DNA from: JANNGZ01 sp031404155
GTDB taxonomy: Bacteria; Pseudomonadota; Gammaproteobacteria; Burkholderiales; Burkholderiaceae_C
Assembly: GCA_031404155.1 (NCBI GenBank)
Contig: JANNGZ010000434.1
Span: forward strand, 1 to 24,065
Length of the DNA: 24,065 nucleotides
Direction of reading: 5' to 3'
Under the pieces are notes generated by a model that was given only the letters and a program-made list of their open reading frames with translations, did not search any database and had not been told where the DNA came from. Shown here piece by piece: positions 1 through 6,734 of this stretch. Both the position numbers and the translations under genes were made by a program. Every line of letters starts with the position of its first letter. Position 1 is the first letter of the stretch.

Positions 1-395
1 GTGCTCATGCGCTTGACCGCCTCGCGCGCGCAGAGCAGGCTGCCGATGACGTTGATGCGCAGCATGCGCTCCCAGCGGGCGAGGTCCATCTCGTCCAGGC
101 GCGCCTTCACATCGACGATGCCGGCGTTGTTGACCAGCGCGTCGAGGCGGCCGAACTCGGCATCGATCGCCGCGAACATCGCCATCACCTGCGCCTCGTC
201 GCCCACGTCCGCTTGTTGCACCAGCGCGCGCCGCCCCAGGGCGTGCACCGCGCCGGCGACCGCCTGCGCGGCGGCTTCGTCGCGGCTGTAGTTCACCACC
301 ACATCGAAGCCCTTGGCCGCGCACTCGCGCGCGCAAGCCGCACCAATGCCGCGGCTGGCTCCGGTGACCAGGACCACCTTGTTGTTCGTGCTCAT
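1..395 (-). CDS. Short-chain dehydrogenase/reductase (SDR), C-terminus outside window
   Basis: NAD(P)-dependent oxidoreductase of the classical SDR family; substrate unknown. The reading frame begins with ATG at 393-395 (MSTNNKVVLVTGAS) and runs off the left edge after about 131 residues. The glycine-rich cofactor motif TGASRGIG lies at residues 11-18, and the NNAG motif that stabilises the central beta sheet at about 91-94. The catalytic Ser and YxxxK would lie beyond the edge and cannot be checked. The Asn-Tyr-Ser-Arg stretch after the second beta strand suggests NADP(H) preference, as in FabG-like enzymes, but this is inference. It is divergent from the ABC transporter genes, with about 118 bp between the two starts, so promoters for both may lie there. 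A FabG-type ketoacyl reductase or a sugar/alcohol dehydrogenase are both possible. Confidence 0.9.
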   Translation of the reverse strand, partial: MSTNNKVVLVTGASRGIGAACARECAAKGFDVVVNYSRDEAAAQAVAGAVHALGRRALVQQADVGDEAQVMAMFAAIDAEFGRLDALVNNAGIVDVKARLDEMDLARWERMLRINVIGSLLCAREAVKRMS

Positions 396-513
396 TCAAG
401 GATGATGCCACCGGGCGAGCCCTAGCGGCGCGGCGCGGCAGGCGCGGCTAAAGTGCGGCACAACCCTCGCCTGTCCCGACACGCCGCGTCACCGACCCCT
501 GGAGCTCGCCGCC

Positions 514-1542
514 ATGCAACGCCGATCCTTCCTGCACTTCAGCATGGCGTCGAGCCTCGCCGCACCCGCCTTCGTGCGCGCCCAGGCGCTTGAAAAATCC
601 AAGGTCTCGCTCGCGGTCGGCGGCAAGAACCTGCTGTACTACCTGCCGCTGACGATCGCCGAGCAGCTCGGCTACTTCAAGGCCGAGGGCATCGAGCTGA
701 CAGTCAACGACTTTGCCGGCGGCGCGCAGGCGCTTCGCGCGCTGGTCGGCGGCAGCGTGGACGTTGTCTCGGGCGCCTTCGAGCACACGGTGAACATGCA
801 GGCCAAGGGCCAGGCGCTCACCGCCTTCGTGCTGCAGGGCCGCGCGCCGCAGATCGTGCTCGGCATCAACCCGAAGACGATGCCCAACTACAAGTCGATC
901 GCCGACCTGAAGGGCAAGAAGATCGGGGTCAGCGCGCCGGGCTCGTCGACCAACGTGATGGCGAACTTCGTGCTCGCCAAGGCGGGCCTCAAACCCAGCG
1001 ACGTGAGCTTCATCGGCGTCGGTGTGTCGCAAGGCGCGGTGGCTGCGATGCGCACTGGGCAGATCGACGCGATCTGCAACCTCGACCCGGTGATCACGCT
1101 GCTGCAACGCTCGGGCGACCTGAAGGTTGTGGCCGACACCCGCGTGGTGGCCGAGTCCGAGCGCATCTTCGGCGGCCCGATGCCGGCGGCCTGCCTGTAC
1201 GCCAAGAGCGAGTTCGTGCAGAAGAACCCGAACACCGCCCAGGCGCTGGCCAACGCGATCGTGCGCGCCGACAAGTGGATCCAGCAGGCCGGGCCCGGCG
1301 AAGTGATCAAGGTGGTGCCGGAAGGTTTTTTGCTCGGCGACCGCGCGGTCTACATCGACGCCTTCGTCGCCGCCAAGGGCGCGCTCTCGCCCGACGGCAT
1401 GATCCCGGACAAGGGCGCCGACACCGCGTTCCGCGCCCTGGCCAGCATCGACGCCGAAATCGCGAAGGCAACACTCGACCTGAAGGCGGTCTACACCAAC
1501 GAGTTCGTGAAGCGGGCGAACGCCAAGTACCCGAAGGGGTAG
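514..1542 (+). CDS. ABC transporter substrate-binding protein, NitT/TauT (SsuA/NMT1-like) type
   Basis: Periplasmic binding protein of a TauT/SsuT/NitT-type importer, 342 residues. It begins with a signal sequence (MQRRSFLHFSMASSLAAPAF, likely cleavage near residue 23-25 after VRAQA), and the two Arg before a hydrophobic stretch resemble a Tat or Sec leader. The mature part shows the family pattern: a beta strand leading to YYLPLTIAEQLGYFKAEGI, then GGAQALRALVGGSVDVV, then DLKGKKIGVSAPGSSTN. This is the NMT1/THI5-like fold that binds small organic anions such as sulfonates, taurine, nitrate or thiamine precursors. The ligand is not deducible here. A GGAG element about 10 bases before ATG 514 supports the start. 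ATPase and permease genes follow on the same strand, with repeat DNA between this gene and the ATPase. Confidence 0.92.
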   Translation: MQRRSFLHFSMASSLAAPAFVRAQALEKSKVSLAVGGKNLLYYLPLTIAEQLGYFKAEGIELTVNDFAGGAQALRALVGGSVDVVSGAFEHTVNMQAKGQALTAFVLQGRAPQIVLGINPKTMPNYKSIADLKGKKIGVSAPGSSTNVMANFVLAKAGLKPSDVSFIGVGVSQGAVAAMRTGQIDAICNLDPVITLLQRSGDLKVVADTRVVAESERIFGGPMPAACLYAKSEFVQKNPNTAQALANAIVRADKWIQQAGPGEVIKVVPEGFLLGDRAVYIDAFVAAKGALSPDGMIPDKGADTAFRALASIDAEIAKATLDLKAVYTNEFVKRANAKYPKG

Positions 1543-1578
1543 ATGAAAACTGCCCCGAAGCGGCCCGACGGCCGCCCC

Positions 1579-1663
1579 GCTCATGAGCAAAAGTGGCTCC
1601 GCCACTTTGCTCATACCCCCTCGGGGGGCGGACGACGTATTCGTCGGCCTGGGGGCGCTCTCA
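1579..1663 (+). repeat. 85-bp palindromic intergenic repeat, copy 1
   Basis: This block recurs at 8405-8489 with 83 of 85 positions identical (differences: aaaag/aaatg and tatt/tagt). It consists of three adjacent hairpins: an arm of about 13 bp (atgagcaaa...tttgctcat around ctccg, 1583-1614), CCCCC-tcg-GGGGG, and cgacg-tatt-cgtcg. Here it separates the binding-protein gene from the ATPase gene of one transporter. It may act as an mRNA stabiliser or attenuator that lets the binding protein be made in excess, but that is inference. Confidence 0.85.
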
Positions 1664-1861
1664 AGGGGGCAACACCAGCGGACCGGCAGAGCCGGTTCCG
1701 CGGTGTTCGCTTGGGGGTACCCACGCCTCAATCACCTCCCCCGCTCCGTAGCGGGACCAGCGCCGGCTCGGCAAAGGCGGTCGGGGGATGAGCACGCCGG
1801 GCCGCCCCAAGTGCGAATGCTCCCGCTTGGCGGGACGACGCGCAGCGTCTAGGGTGCCCCA
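1664..1861. repeat. Intergenic mosaic of inverted repeat pieces upstream of the ATPase gene
   Basis: The rest of the 319-bp gap between binding-protein and ATPase genes holds no credible ORF. It contains the hairpin cccgct-ccgt-agcggg near 1740-1755. It also contains a 17-bp block at 1795-1811 (cgccgggccgccccaag) that is the exact reverse complement of a segment shared by the repeats at 3193-3338 and 20342-20448. The piece ccagcgccggc near 1757 is likewise an inverted match to part of the copy at 3193-3338. The region therefore looks assembled from fragments of the second repeat family in opposite orientation. AGGG about 6 bases before ATG 1862 can serve as ribosome binding site. Confidence 0.6.
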
Positions 1862-2740
1862 ATGAGCGCCACCGCGTCTTCCGCGCTGGAGCTGCGCGAC
1901 GTCTCCTGTACCTTCATCGACAAGTCCAACCCGGGCCAGCGCTACACCGCGGTGCGCGATGTCAGCCTGCGCGTCGGCGCGGGTGAGTTCGTCTCGGTGG
2001 TCGGCCCCACCGGCTGCGGCAAGAGCACGCTGCTCAACGTGGCCGCCGGGCTGCTGCAACCCAGCACCGGGTCCGTGGATGTGTTCGGTGAGCCGCTGAA
2101 CGGCATCAACCGGCGCGCCGGCTACATGTTCCAGGCCGAAAGCCTGATGCCCTGGCGCACCGCGGCGCAAAACGTGATGGCGGGGCTCGAGTTCCGTGGC
2201 CTGCCCCTGGAGGACGCGAAGGCGCAAGCCGAGGCCTGGCTTCAGCGTGTCGGCTTGGGGGGCTTCGGCGACCGCTACCCGCACCAGCTTTCGGGTGGGA
2301 TGCGCAAACGCACTTCCTTGGCCCAGACCCTCGCGCTCGACCCCGACATCATCCTGATGGACGAGCCTTTTTCGGCCCTCGACATCCAGACCCGGCAGTT
2401 GATGGAGAACGAGGTGCTGGCGCTCTGGGCGTCGGGCGAGCGCGGGGCTGCCCCAAGCTCGCCCAGCGCCCCTTCGGGGGGCCAGGGACGCAAGGCGGTG
2501 CTTTTCATCACCCACGACCTCGACGAAGCGATCGCGATGAGCGACCGCGTGGTCATCCTCTCCGCCGGCCCGGCGAGCCACCCGATCGGCGAGTTCGCGG
2601 TCGACCTCGCTCGCCCCCGGGACGTGGCCGAGATCAAGACCCAGCCGCGATTCATCGAGCTGCACGCCGCGATCTGGGCGGTGCTGCGCGACGAGGTGCT
2701 CAAGGGCTACGCGCAACAACTTCAAGTGAAGGCGGCATGA
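1862..2740 (+). CDS. ABC transporter ATP-binding protein (SsuB/TauB type) with in-frame repeat insertion
   Basis: Cytoplasmic ATPase that powers the importer formed with the proteins at 514 and 3353; 292 residues. All motifs are present: Walker A GPTGCGKST (residues 48-56), Q-loop Gln91, signature LSGGM (143-147), Walker B IILMDEP (163-169) with D-loop SALD, and H-loop His218. The family normally runs directly from the helix ending ...LALW into the strand VLFITHD. Here 19 extra residues rich in Gly, Ala, Pro and Ser (192-210) intervene. They are encoded by repeat-like DNA (2435-2491) and lie on a surface segment before the H-loop strand, so activity could be retained. The stop overlaps the next start (ATGA), indicating translational coupling to the GNAT gene. 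Confidence 0.95.
   Translation: MSATASSALELRDVSCTFIDKSNPGQRYTAVRDVSLRVGAGEFVSVVGPTGCGKSTLLNVAAGLLQPSTGSVDVFGEPLNGINRRAGYMFQAESLMPWRTAAQNVMAGLEFRGLPLEDAKAQAEAWLQRVGLGGFGDRYPHQLSGGMRKRTSLAQTLALDPDIILMDEPFSALDIQTRQLMENEVLALWASGERGAAPSSPSAPSGGQGRKAVLFITHDLDEAIAMSDRVVILSAGPASHPIGEFAVDLARPRDVAEIKTQPRFIELHAAIWAVLRDEVLKGYAQQLQVKAA
2435..2491 (+). repeat. Repeat-like segment inserted in frame within the ABC ATPase gene
   Basis: This 57-bp (19-codon) stretch contains gctgccccaagctcgc followed by the hairpin-forming cccc-tt-cggggg. The first part matches the start of the repeat at 3193 (gccccaagctcgc shared), and the second is the C-run/G-run palindrome found in all the palindromic repeats here. It encodes a low-complexity peptide absent from typical SsuB/TauB proteins. 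Exact borders are inferred from where the protein departs from the family pattern. Confidence 0.65.
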
Positions 2741-3195
2741 CGATGGGCACGAGCAGCATCACCGTCCGCGCGGCCCAGGCCGCCGACCATGCCGCGTGGC
2801 TGCCGCTGTGGCGCGGCTACCAGGCCTTCTACAAGGTCGACTTGCCCGAGAGCACCACCGCCACCACCTGGCAACGCCTGCTCGACCCCGCCGAGCCGAT
2901 GCACCTGGCGCTGGCCGAACTCGGCGAGCGTGTCGTCGGGATGGTGCATTTCATCGAGCACCGCAGCTGCTGGTCGCCGCTGAACTCGTTCTACCTGCAA
3001 GACCTGTTCACCGCGGCCGAAGTGCGCGGCCAAGGCGTCGGCCGCGCGCTGATCGAACATGTCTATGCACGTGCCAAGGCCCTCGGCGCCGGCAAGGTGC
3101 ATTGGCTGACCCACGAAAGCAACGCCACCGCGATGCTGCTGTACGACCACATCGCCGAGAAGCCCGGCTTCGTGCAGTACCGGAAGAACTTATGA
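2737..3195 (+). CDS. GNAT family N-acetyltransferase
   Basis: Acetyl-CoA-dependent acyltransferase, 152 residues, substrate unknown. The GNAT motif A is clear: strand LQDLFTAAEVRGQGVGRALIEHV, with the acetyl-CoA pyrophosphate loop R97-G98-Q99-G100-V101-G102. Motif B follows at THESNATAMLLYDHIAEKPGF, ending in QYRK, a pattern common in small-molecule or amino-acid acetyltransferases. The start at 2737 overlaps the ATPase stop (ATGA); an alternative ATG at 2743 would remove two residues. The gene sits between the ATPase and permease of one importer, suggesting either that it modifies the imported compound or that it was inserted between them. Its stop codon is the first triplet of a repeat. Confidence 0.93.
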   Translation: MTMGTSSITVRAAQAADHAAWLPLWRGYQAFYKVDLPESTTATTWQRLLDPAEPMHLALAELGERVVGMVHFIEHRSCWSPLNSFYLQDLFTAAEVRGQGVGRALIEHVYARAKALGAGKVHWLTHESNATAMLLYDHIAEKPGFVQYRKNL

Positions 3196-3338
3196 CAGCC
3201 CCAAGCTCGCTTCGCTCGCGCCAGGCGCGAGACGCGACCGGCGCTCATGGCGTCCAAGCCGGCGCTGGCCGGCTCGGAGCCGCGCCATTCGCCCCCCCGA
3301 GGGGAGTTCGGGCCGCTTGGGGCGGCCCGGCGCTGGCC
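3193..3338 (+). repeat. Long palindromic repeat, family 2, copy A
   Basis: It aligns with 20342-20448: tgacagccYcaagctcg, then ggcgtcc-agccg, then a C-run/G-run palindrome, then the shared block gcttggggcggcccggcgc and gctggcc. Copy A carries about 36 additional bp (3212-3247) that form their own hairpin (gctcgcgcc/ggcgcgag). The first three bases are the stop codon of the GNAT gene. The repeat leaves only about 14 bp before the permease start, where no good ribosome binding site is visible. Confidence 0.8.
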
Positions 3339-3352
3339 CGAGTCGAAGTGCG

Positions 3353-4180
3353 ATGTGGTCCCTGATCAAACCCCGGCCCGGCAACCTGCGTGTCTGGCAG
3401 GTGGGCGTGCTGCTCGCGGTGTTCGTGGTCTGGCATGTGCTCACCAAGCCGGGGCTGGTGCCGCCGATGGTGTTCGACAACGACAAGCAGGCGGCGTTTT
3501 TCTTCGGCGAGCCGCTGGCGATCTTTGGCCGGGTCTGGCGCTGGTTCATCACCGACGCCGACATCTACCGCCACCTGGGCGTGACGCTGGTCGAGACGGT
3601 GCTCGCGTTTGTTCTCGGCGCCGGTTTCGGGCTCCTGTTCGGCCTCTGGCTGGCGCTGGCGCCGATGGCCTCGGCAATCCTCGAGCCCTACATCAAGGCC
3701 TTGAACTCGATGCCGCGCATCATCCTGGCGCCGATCTTCGCGGTCTGGTTCGGGCTGGGCATTGCGAGCAAGGTGGCGCTGGGTGTCACGCTGGTGTTTT
3801 TCATCGTCTTCTTCAACGTCTACCAGGGCGTGAAGGAGGTGAGCCCGGTGGTGCTGGCCAACGCGCGCATGCTCGGCGCCAGCCAGCGCCAGCTGCTGCG
3901 CCATGTCTACCTGCCCTCGGCGACGAGCTGGGTCTTCAGCTCGCTGCACACCAGCGTCGGCCTGGCCTTCGTCGGCGCGGTCGTCGGTGAATACCTCGGC
4001 TCCTCGCAAGGGGTGGGGTACCTGATCCTGCAGGCCGAGGGCACCTTCGACATCAACACGGTGATGGCCGGCATCCTGGTGCTCACCGCCTTTGCGCTGC
4101 TGCTCGACGCGCTGGTCGGGCGCATCGAAACCCGGTTGATGAAGTGGCAGCCGCGCGCGGGAGAAACCGAGCGTTTGTGA
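3353..4180 (+). CDS. ABC transporter permease (SsuC/TauC type)
   Basis: Inner-membrane channel subunit of the importer, 275 residues. Hydrophobic segments lie near residues 15-31, 78-102, 122-158 (probably two), 192-214 and 236-256, giving about six helices as in the family. The cytoplasmic EAA loop that contacts the ATPase is visible at about 163-190 (SPVVLANARMLGASQRQLLRHVYLPSA). ATG 3353 gives MWSLIKPRPGNL; an upstream in-frame ATG at 3317 lies inside repeat DNA and encodes a peptide unlike the family, so 3353 is preferred. No strong Shine-Dalgarno sequence precedes it. Its separation from the ATPase by the GNAT gene and a repeat is unusual for this transporter type. Confidence 0.94.
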   Translation: MWSLIKPRPGNLRVWQVGVLLAVFVVWHVLTKPGLVPPMVFDNDKQAAFFFGEPLAIFGRVWRWFITDADIYRHLGVTLVETVLAFVLGAGFGLLFGLWLALAPMASAILEPYIKALNSMPRIILAPIFAVWFGLGIASKVALGVTLVFFIVFFNVYQGVKEVSPVVLANARMLGASQRQLLRHVYLPSATSWVFSSLHTSVGLAFVGAVVGEYLGSSQGVGYLILQAEGTFDINTVMAGILVLTAFALLLDALVGRIETRLMKWQPRAGETERL

Positions 4181-4276
4181 AGCTGACAGGCGGGCTCATT
4201 GCACCGGGACGGCGCAAGTCGTCATCGAGGTGTCGCGGCCGACCTCGAACCTCGAGAATGAATTCAGGAGATTGCG

Positions 4277-6184
4277 ATGGCAAAAGACTTCAGCACGATG
4301 GAGGACAGCAACCGCTCCTCTAATCCGAACATTCACGAGTTGAGCGACCCGGCGCGGCGCACCGTGCTCAAGGCCGGCTTCGGCAGCAGCGTGAGCGCCT
4401 TGTTCGCGCCCTGGCTCGCCGGCTGCGCCACCGCGACCGCGGCCAAGAGCGCGATCGGCTTCAAGGCCGTGCCCGCGGTGGCCAGCGACACGCTGGTGGT
4501 GCCTGAGGGCTACCTGGCCGAGGCGATCGCCGCCTGGGGCGAGCCGGTCGGGGTGCCGGGCAACATGCCGGCCTGGCGCGGCGACGGCTCGCACAGCGCG
4601 GCCGAGCAGGCGGTGCAGGTGGGCATGCACCATGACGGCATCCACTTCTACCCGCTCGAAGGCAGCAGCAGCCGCGGCCTGCTGGCGATGAACCACGAGT
4701 ACACCGACGACGGCCTGCTGCACAACGGCGGCCTGGTGCCGTGGACCGCCGAGAAGGTGGCCAAGGCGCAGGCCGCGCATGGCGTGTCGGTGGTCGAGGT
4801 GGCGATGAAGGACGGGCGCTGGAGCATGGTGCGGCCGTCGCGTTATGCGCGCCGCTTCACCGGCAACACGCCGTTTGCGATCGGCGGACCCTGCGCAGGC
4901 CACCCGATGATGAAGACCGCGGCCGACCCCGAAGGCAAGTTGGCGCTGGGCACGCTCAACAACTGCGCTAGCGGCATGACCCCCTGGGGCACGTACCTGT
5001 CCGGCGAAGAAAACTTCATGGCGTACTTCAGCGGTGGCGACAACCTGTCGGCGCATGAAAAGCGCTGGGGCATGCGCAAGAACGGCTGGGGCTACCGCTG
5101 GCATGAACACGATGAGCGCTTCGACGCGGCGAAGAACCCGAACGAGCCGAATCGTTTCGGCTGGGTGGTCGAGATCGACCCGATGGACCCGGCCGCCACG
5201 CCGGTCAAGCGCACCGCGCTCGGCCGCGCGGCGCACGAAGGCGCGTGGGTGGCGCTCACCCGGGACGGGCGCGCGGTGGTGTACTCCGGCGAGGATGCAC
5301 GCTTCGAGTACATCTACAAGTTCGTCAGCCGCGACCGCGTTGCGCCCGGCGGCGGCAAGGCCAACCGCACGCTGCTCGACCACGGCACTTTGTTTGTGGC
5401 CCGCTTCGACGCCGACGGCAAGGGGCGCTGGATCCCGCTGGTGCAGGGCCAGGGCCCGCTCACCGCGGCCAACGGATTCGCCGACCCCGGCGAGGTGCTG
5501 ATCAAGTCGCGCCAAGCCAGTGACCTGCTCGGCGCGACCAAGATGGACCGGCCCGAATGGCTCGCAATCGACCCGCGCAGCGGCGAGGTGTATTGCACGC
5601 TGACCAACAACTCGTCGCGCGGCGAGCCCAACTTCCCCGATGTGGATGCCGCGAACCCGCGCGCCAAAAACGTGATGGGCCAGATCATCCGCTGGAAGGA
5701 AGCCGGTGACTTCGATGCGGCCACTTTCAGCTGGAACCACCTGGTGCTGGCCGGCGACCCCGCCAACACACGCGCCGAGGCCAAGGGCGACGTCAAGGGC
5801 GACCTCTTTGCCTGCCCTGACGGCATTGCCTTCGATGCGCGCGGCACGCTCTGGGTGCAGACCGACATGCACGCCACGCAGATGTACAAGGGCGAGCTGA
5901 AAAACATCGGCAACAACCAGATGCTGGCCTGCGATGTGGCCAGCGGCCAGATGCGCCGCTTCATGACCGGGCCGACGAATTGCGAGGTCACCGGCGTTAC
6001 CTGGACCCCCGACGGCACCACGATGTTCCTGAACATCCAGCACCCCGGCGAAACCCCGAGCGACCGCAGCGACCCCGCCGAGCCGGCCAAGTATTCGAAC
6101 TGGCCCGACTTCAAACCCGGGGGCCGGCCCCGCTCGGCCACCGTGGTCATCCGCAAGAAAGACGGCGGCGTCATCGGCACCTGA
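4277..6184 (+). CDS. PhoX / DUF839 family protein (alkaline-phosphatase-like), Tat-exported
   Basis: Member of the PhoX (DUF839) family, whose studied members are calcium- and iron-dependent periplasmic phosphatases; 635 residues, close to family length. The N-terminal leader has the twin arginines R27-R28 (RRTVLKAGFG) and a hydrophobic stretch ending in LAGC (47-50), which resembles a lipobox, so it may be a Tat-exported lipoprotein. The family core is clear: NNCASGMTPWGTYLSGEENF with Cys230 (the position of the iron-ligand Cys in PhoX) and Glu244-Glu245, then RFGWVVEIDP, AAHEGAWVAL and the C-terminal TWTPDGTTMFLNIQHPGE. AGGAG about 6 bases before ATG 4277 decides the start. It stands alone after the ABC genes. 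No Pho box could be recognised by eye in the 96-bp gap. Several DUF839 proteins have unknown substrates, so phosphatase activity is inference. Confidence 0.92.
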   Translation: MAKDFSTMEDSNRSSNPNIHELSDPARRTVLKAGFGSSVSALFAPWLAGCATATAAKSAIGFKAVPAVASDTLVVPEGYLAEAIAAWGEPVGVPGNMPAWRGDGSHSAAEQAVQVGMHHDGIHFYPLEGSSSRGLLAMNHEYTDDGLLHNGGLVPWTAEKVAKAQAAHGVSVVEVAMKDGRWSMVRPSRYARRFTGNTPFAIGGPCAGHPMMKTAADPEGKLALGTLNNCASGMTPWGTYLSGEENFMAYFSGGDNLSAHEKRWGMRKNGWGYRWHEHDERFDAAKNPNEPNRFGWVVEIDPMDPAATPVKRTALGRAAHEGAWVALTRDGRAVVYSGEDARFEYIYKFVSRDRVAPGGGKANRTLLDHGTLFVARFDADGKGRWIPLVQGQGPLTAANGFADPGEVLIKSRQASDLLGATKMDRPEWLAIDPRSGEVYCTLTNNSSRGEPNFPDVDAANPRAKNVMGQIIRWKEAGDFDAATFSWNHLVLAGDPANTRAEAKGDVKGDLFACPDGIAFDARGTLWVQTDMHATQMYKGELKNIGNNQMLACDVASGQMRRFMTGPTNCEVTGVTWTPDGTTMFLNIQHPGETPSDRSDPAEPAKYSNWPDFKPGGRPRSATVVIRKKDGGVIGT

Positions 6185-6309
6185 GCAGGCCCGGGATGCA
6201 CCCGCATCTCCGAAGGCCTTTCAGCCACCGACCCCGCGGCGCGCCCGACGCCCGCGCTCAAGCCTCGGGAATTGGCCTTGCCCATTTCCCTGCTTGAGCA
6301 TTTCCGTGC

Positions 6310-6345
6310 TTGACCGGCACGGGTGACGAGTAGCACAATAGCTAC
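6310..6345 (+). promoter_or_regulatory. Candidate promoter with overlapping operator for the ArsR operon
   Basis: TTGACC (6310-6315) and CACAAT (6334-6339) are separated by 18 bp and resemble a sigma-70 promoter. An inverted repeat GTAGC-N6-GTAGC complement (gtagc 6330-6334, gctac 6341-6345) straddles the -10 box, where a repressor such as the ArsR protein would block transcription. Transcription would begin about 6346, two bases before the ATG. Confidence 0.45.
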
Positions 6346-6347
6346 CT

Positions 6348-6731
6348 ATGAACCGCAACGACGACGATGCCGTGTTCCGCGCCCTGGCCCACCGCGACCG
6401 GCGCGCGATGCTCGACGTGGTCGCCGAACAACCGGGGCTGAACGTGGCCACGTTGAGCGCACGTTTCCCCAGCTCGCGCATCACGCTGCTGCGGCACCTG
6501 AAGCAACTTGAAGCGGCGCAGCTGGTGCTGTCGCGCAAGGTCGGCCGCGAGCGGCTGTTGTTCTTCAACGCGGTGCCGATCCAGCGCATCCAGGAGCGCT
6601 GGAGCAATGCGCTGCGCAACCACTTGGCCGGCGGCATGCTGGCCTTGGCGCGGCGCGTCGAAGCCGCCGCCGCCGACGAGAGCCAAGGGCGCGGCGCGGC
6701 GCAGCGGCCCGGCCACAAAAAGAGGGCATGA
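6348..6731 (+). CDS. ArsR-family winged-helix transcriptional regulator
   Basis: 127-residue DNA-binding regulator of the ArsR/SmtB class. Residues 8-75 show the winged helix: FRALAHRDRRAMLDVVAEQPGLNVATLSARF, the recognition helix SSRITLLRHLKQLEAAQLV, and the wing SRKVGRERLLFFNAVPIQRI. No metal-binding CxC pair is present, so it is of the non-metal type commonly paired with AHSA1/SRPBCC proteins. No Shine-Dalgarno sequence precedes the ATG, and the candidate -10 box lies about 9 bases upstream, which would give a nearly leaderless mRNA. The stop is 3 bases before the next start, so the two genes are probably cotranscribed. The Lys/Arg-rich C-terminus (GHKKRA) lies outside the conserved fold. 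Confidence 0.92.
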   Translation: MNRNDDDAVFRALAHRDRRAMLDVVAEQPGLNVATLSARFPSSRITLLRHLKQLEAAQLVLSRKVGRERLLFFNAVPIQRIQERWSNALRNHLAGGMLALARRVEAAAADESQGRGAAQRPGHKKRA

Positions 6732-6734
6732 CCC

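Noticed and set aside
1543..1852. Two overlapping plus-strand ORFs (82 and 89 residues) after the binding-protein gene
   Set aside because: Both are translations of the palindromic repeats. The start of one (MSKSGSATLLIPPRGADD) recurs at 8409 only because the repeat itself recurs.
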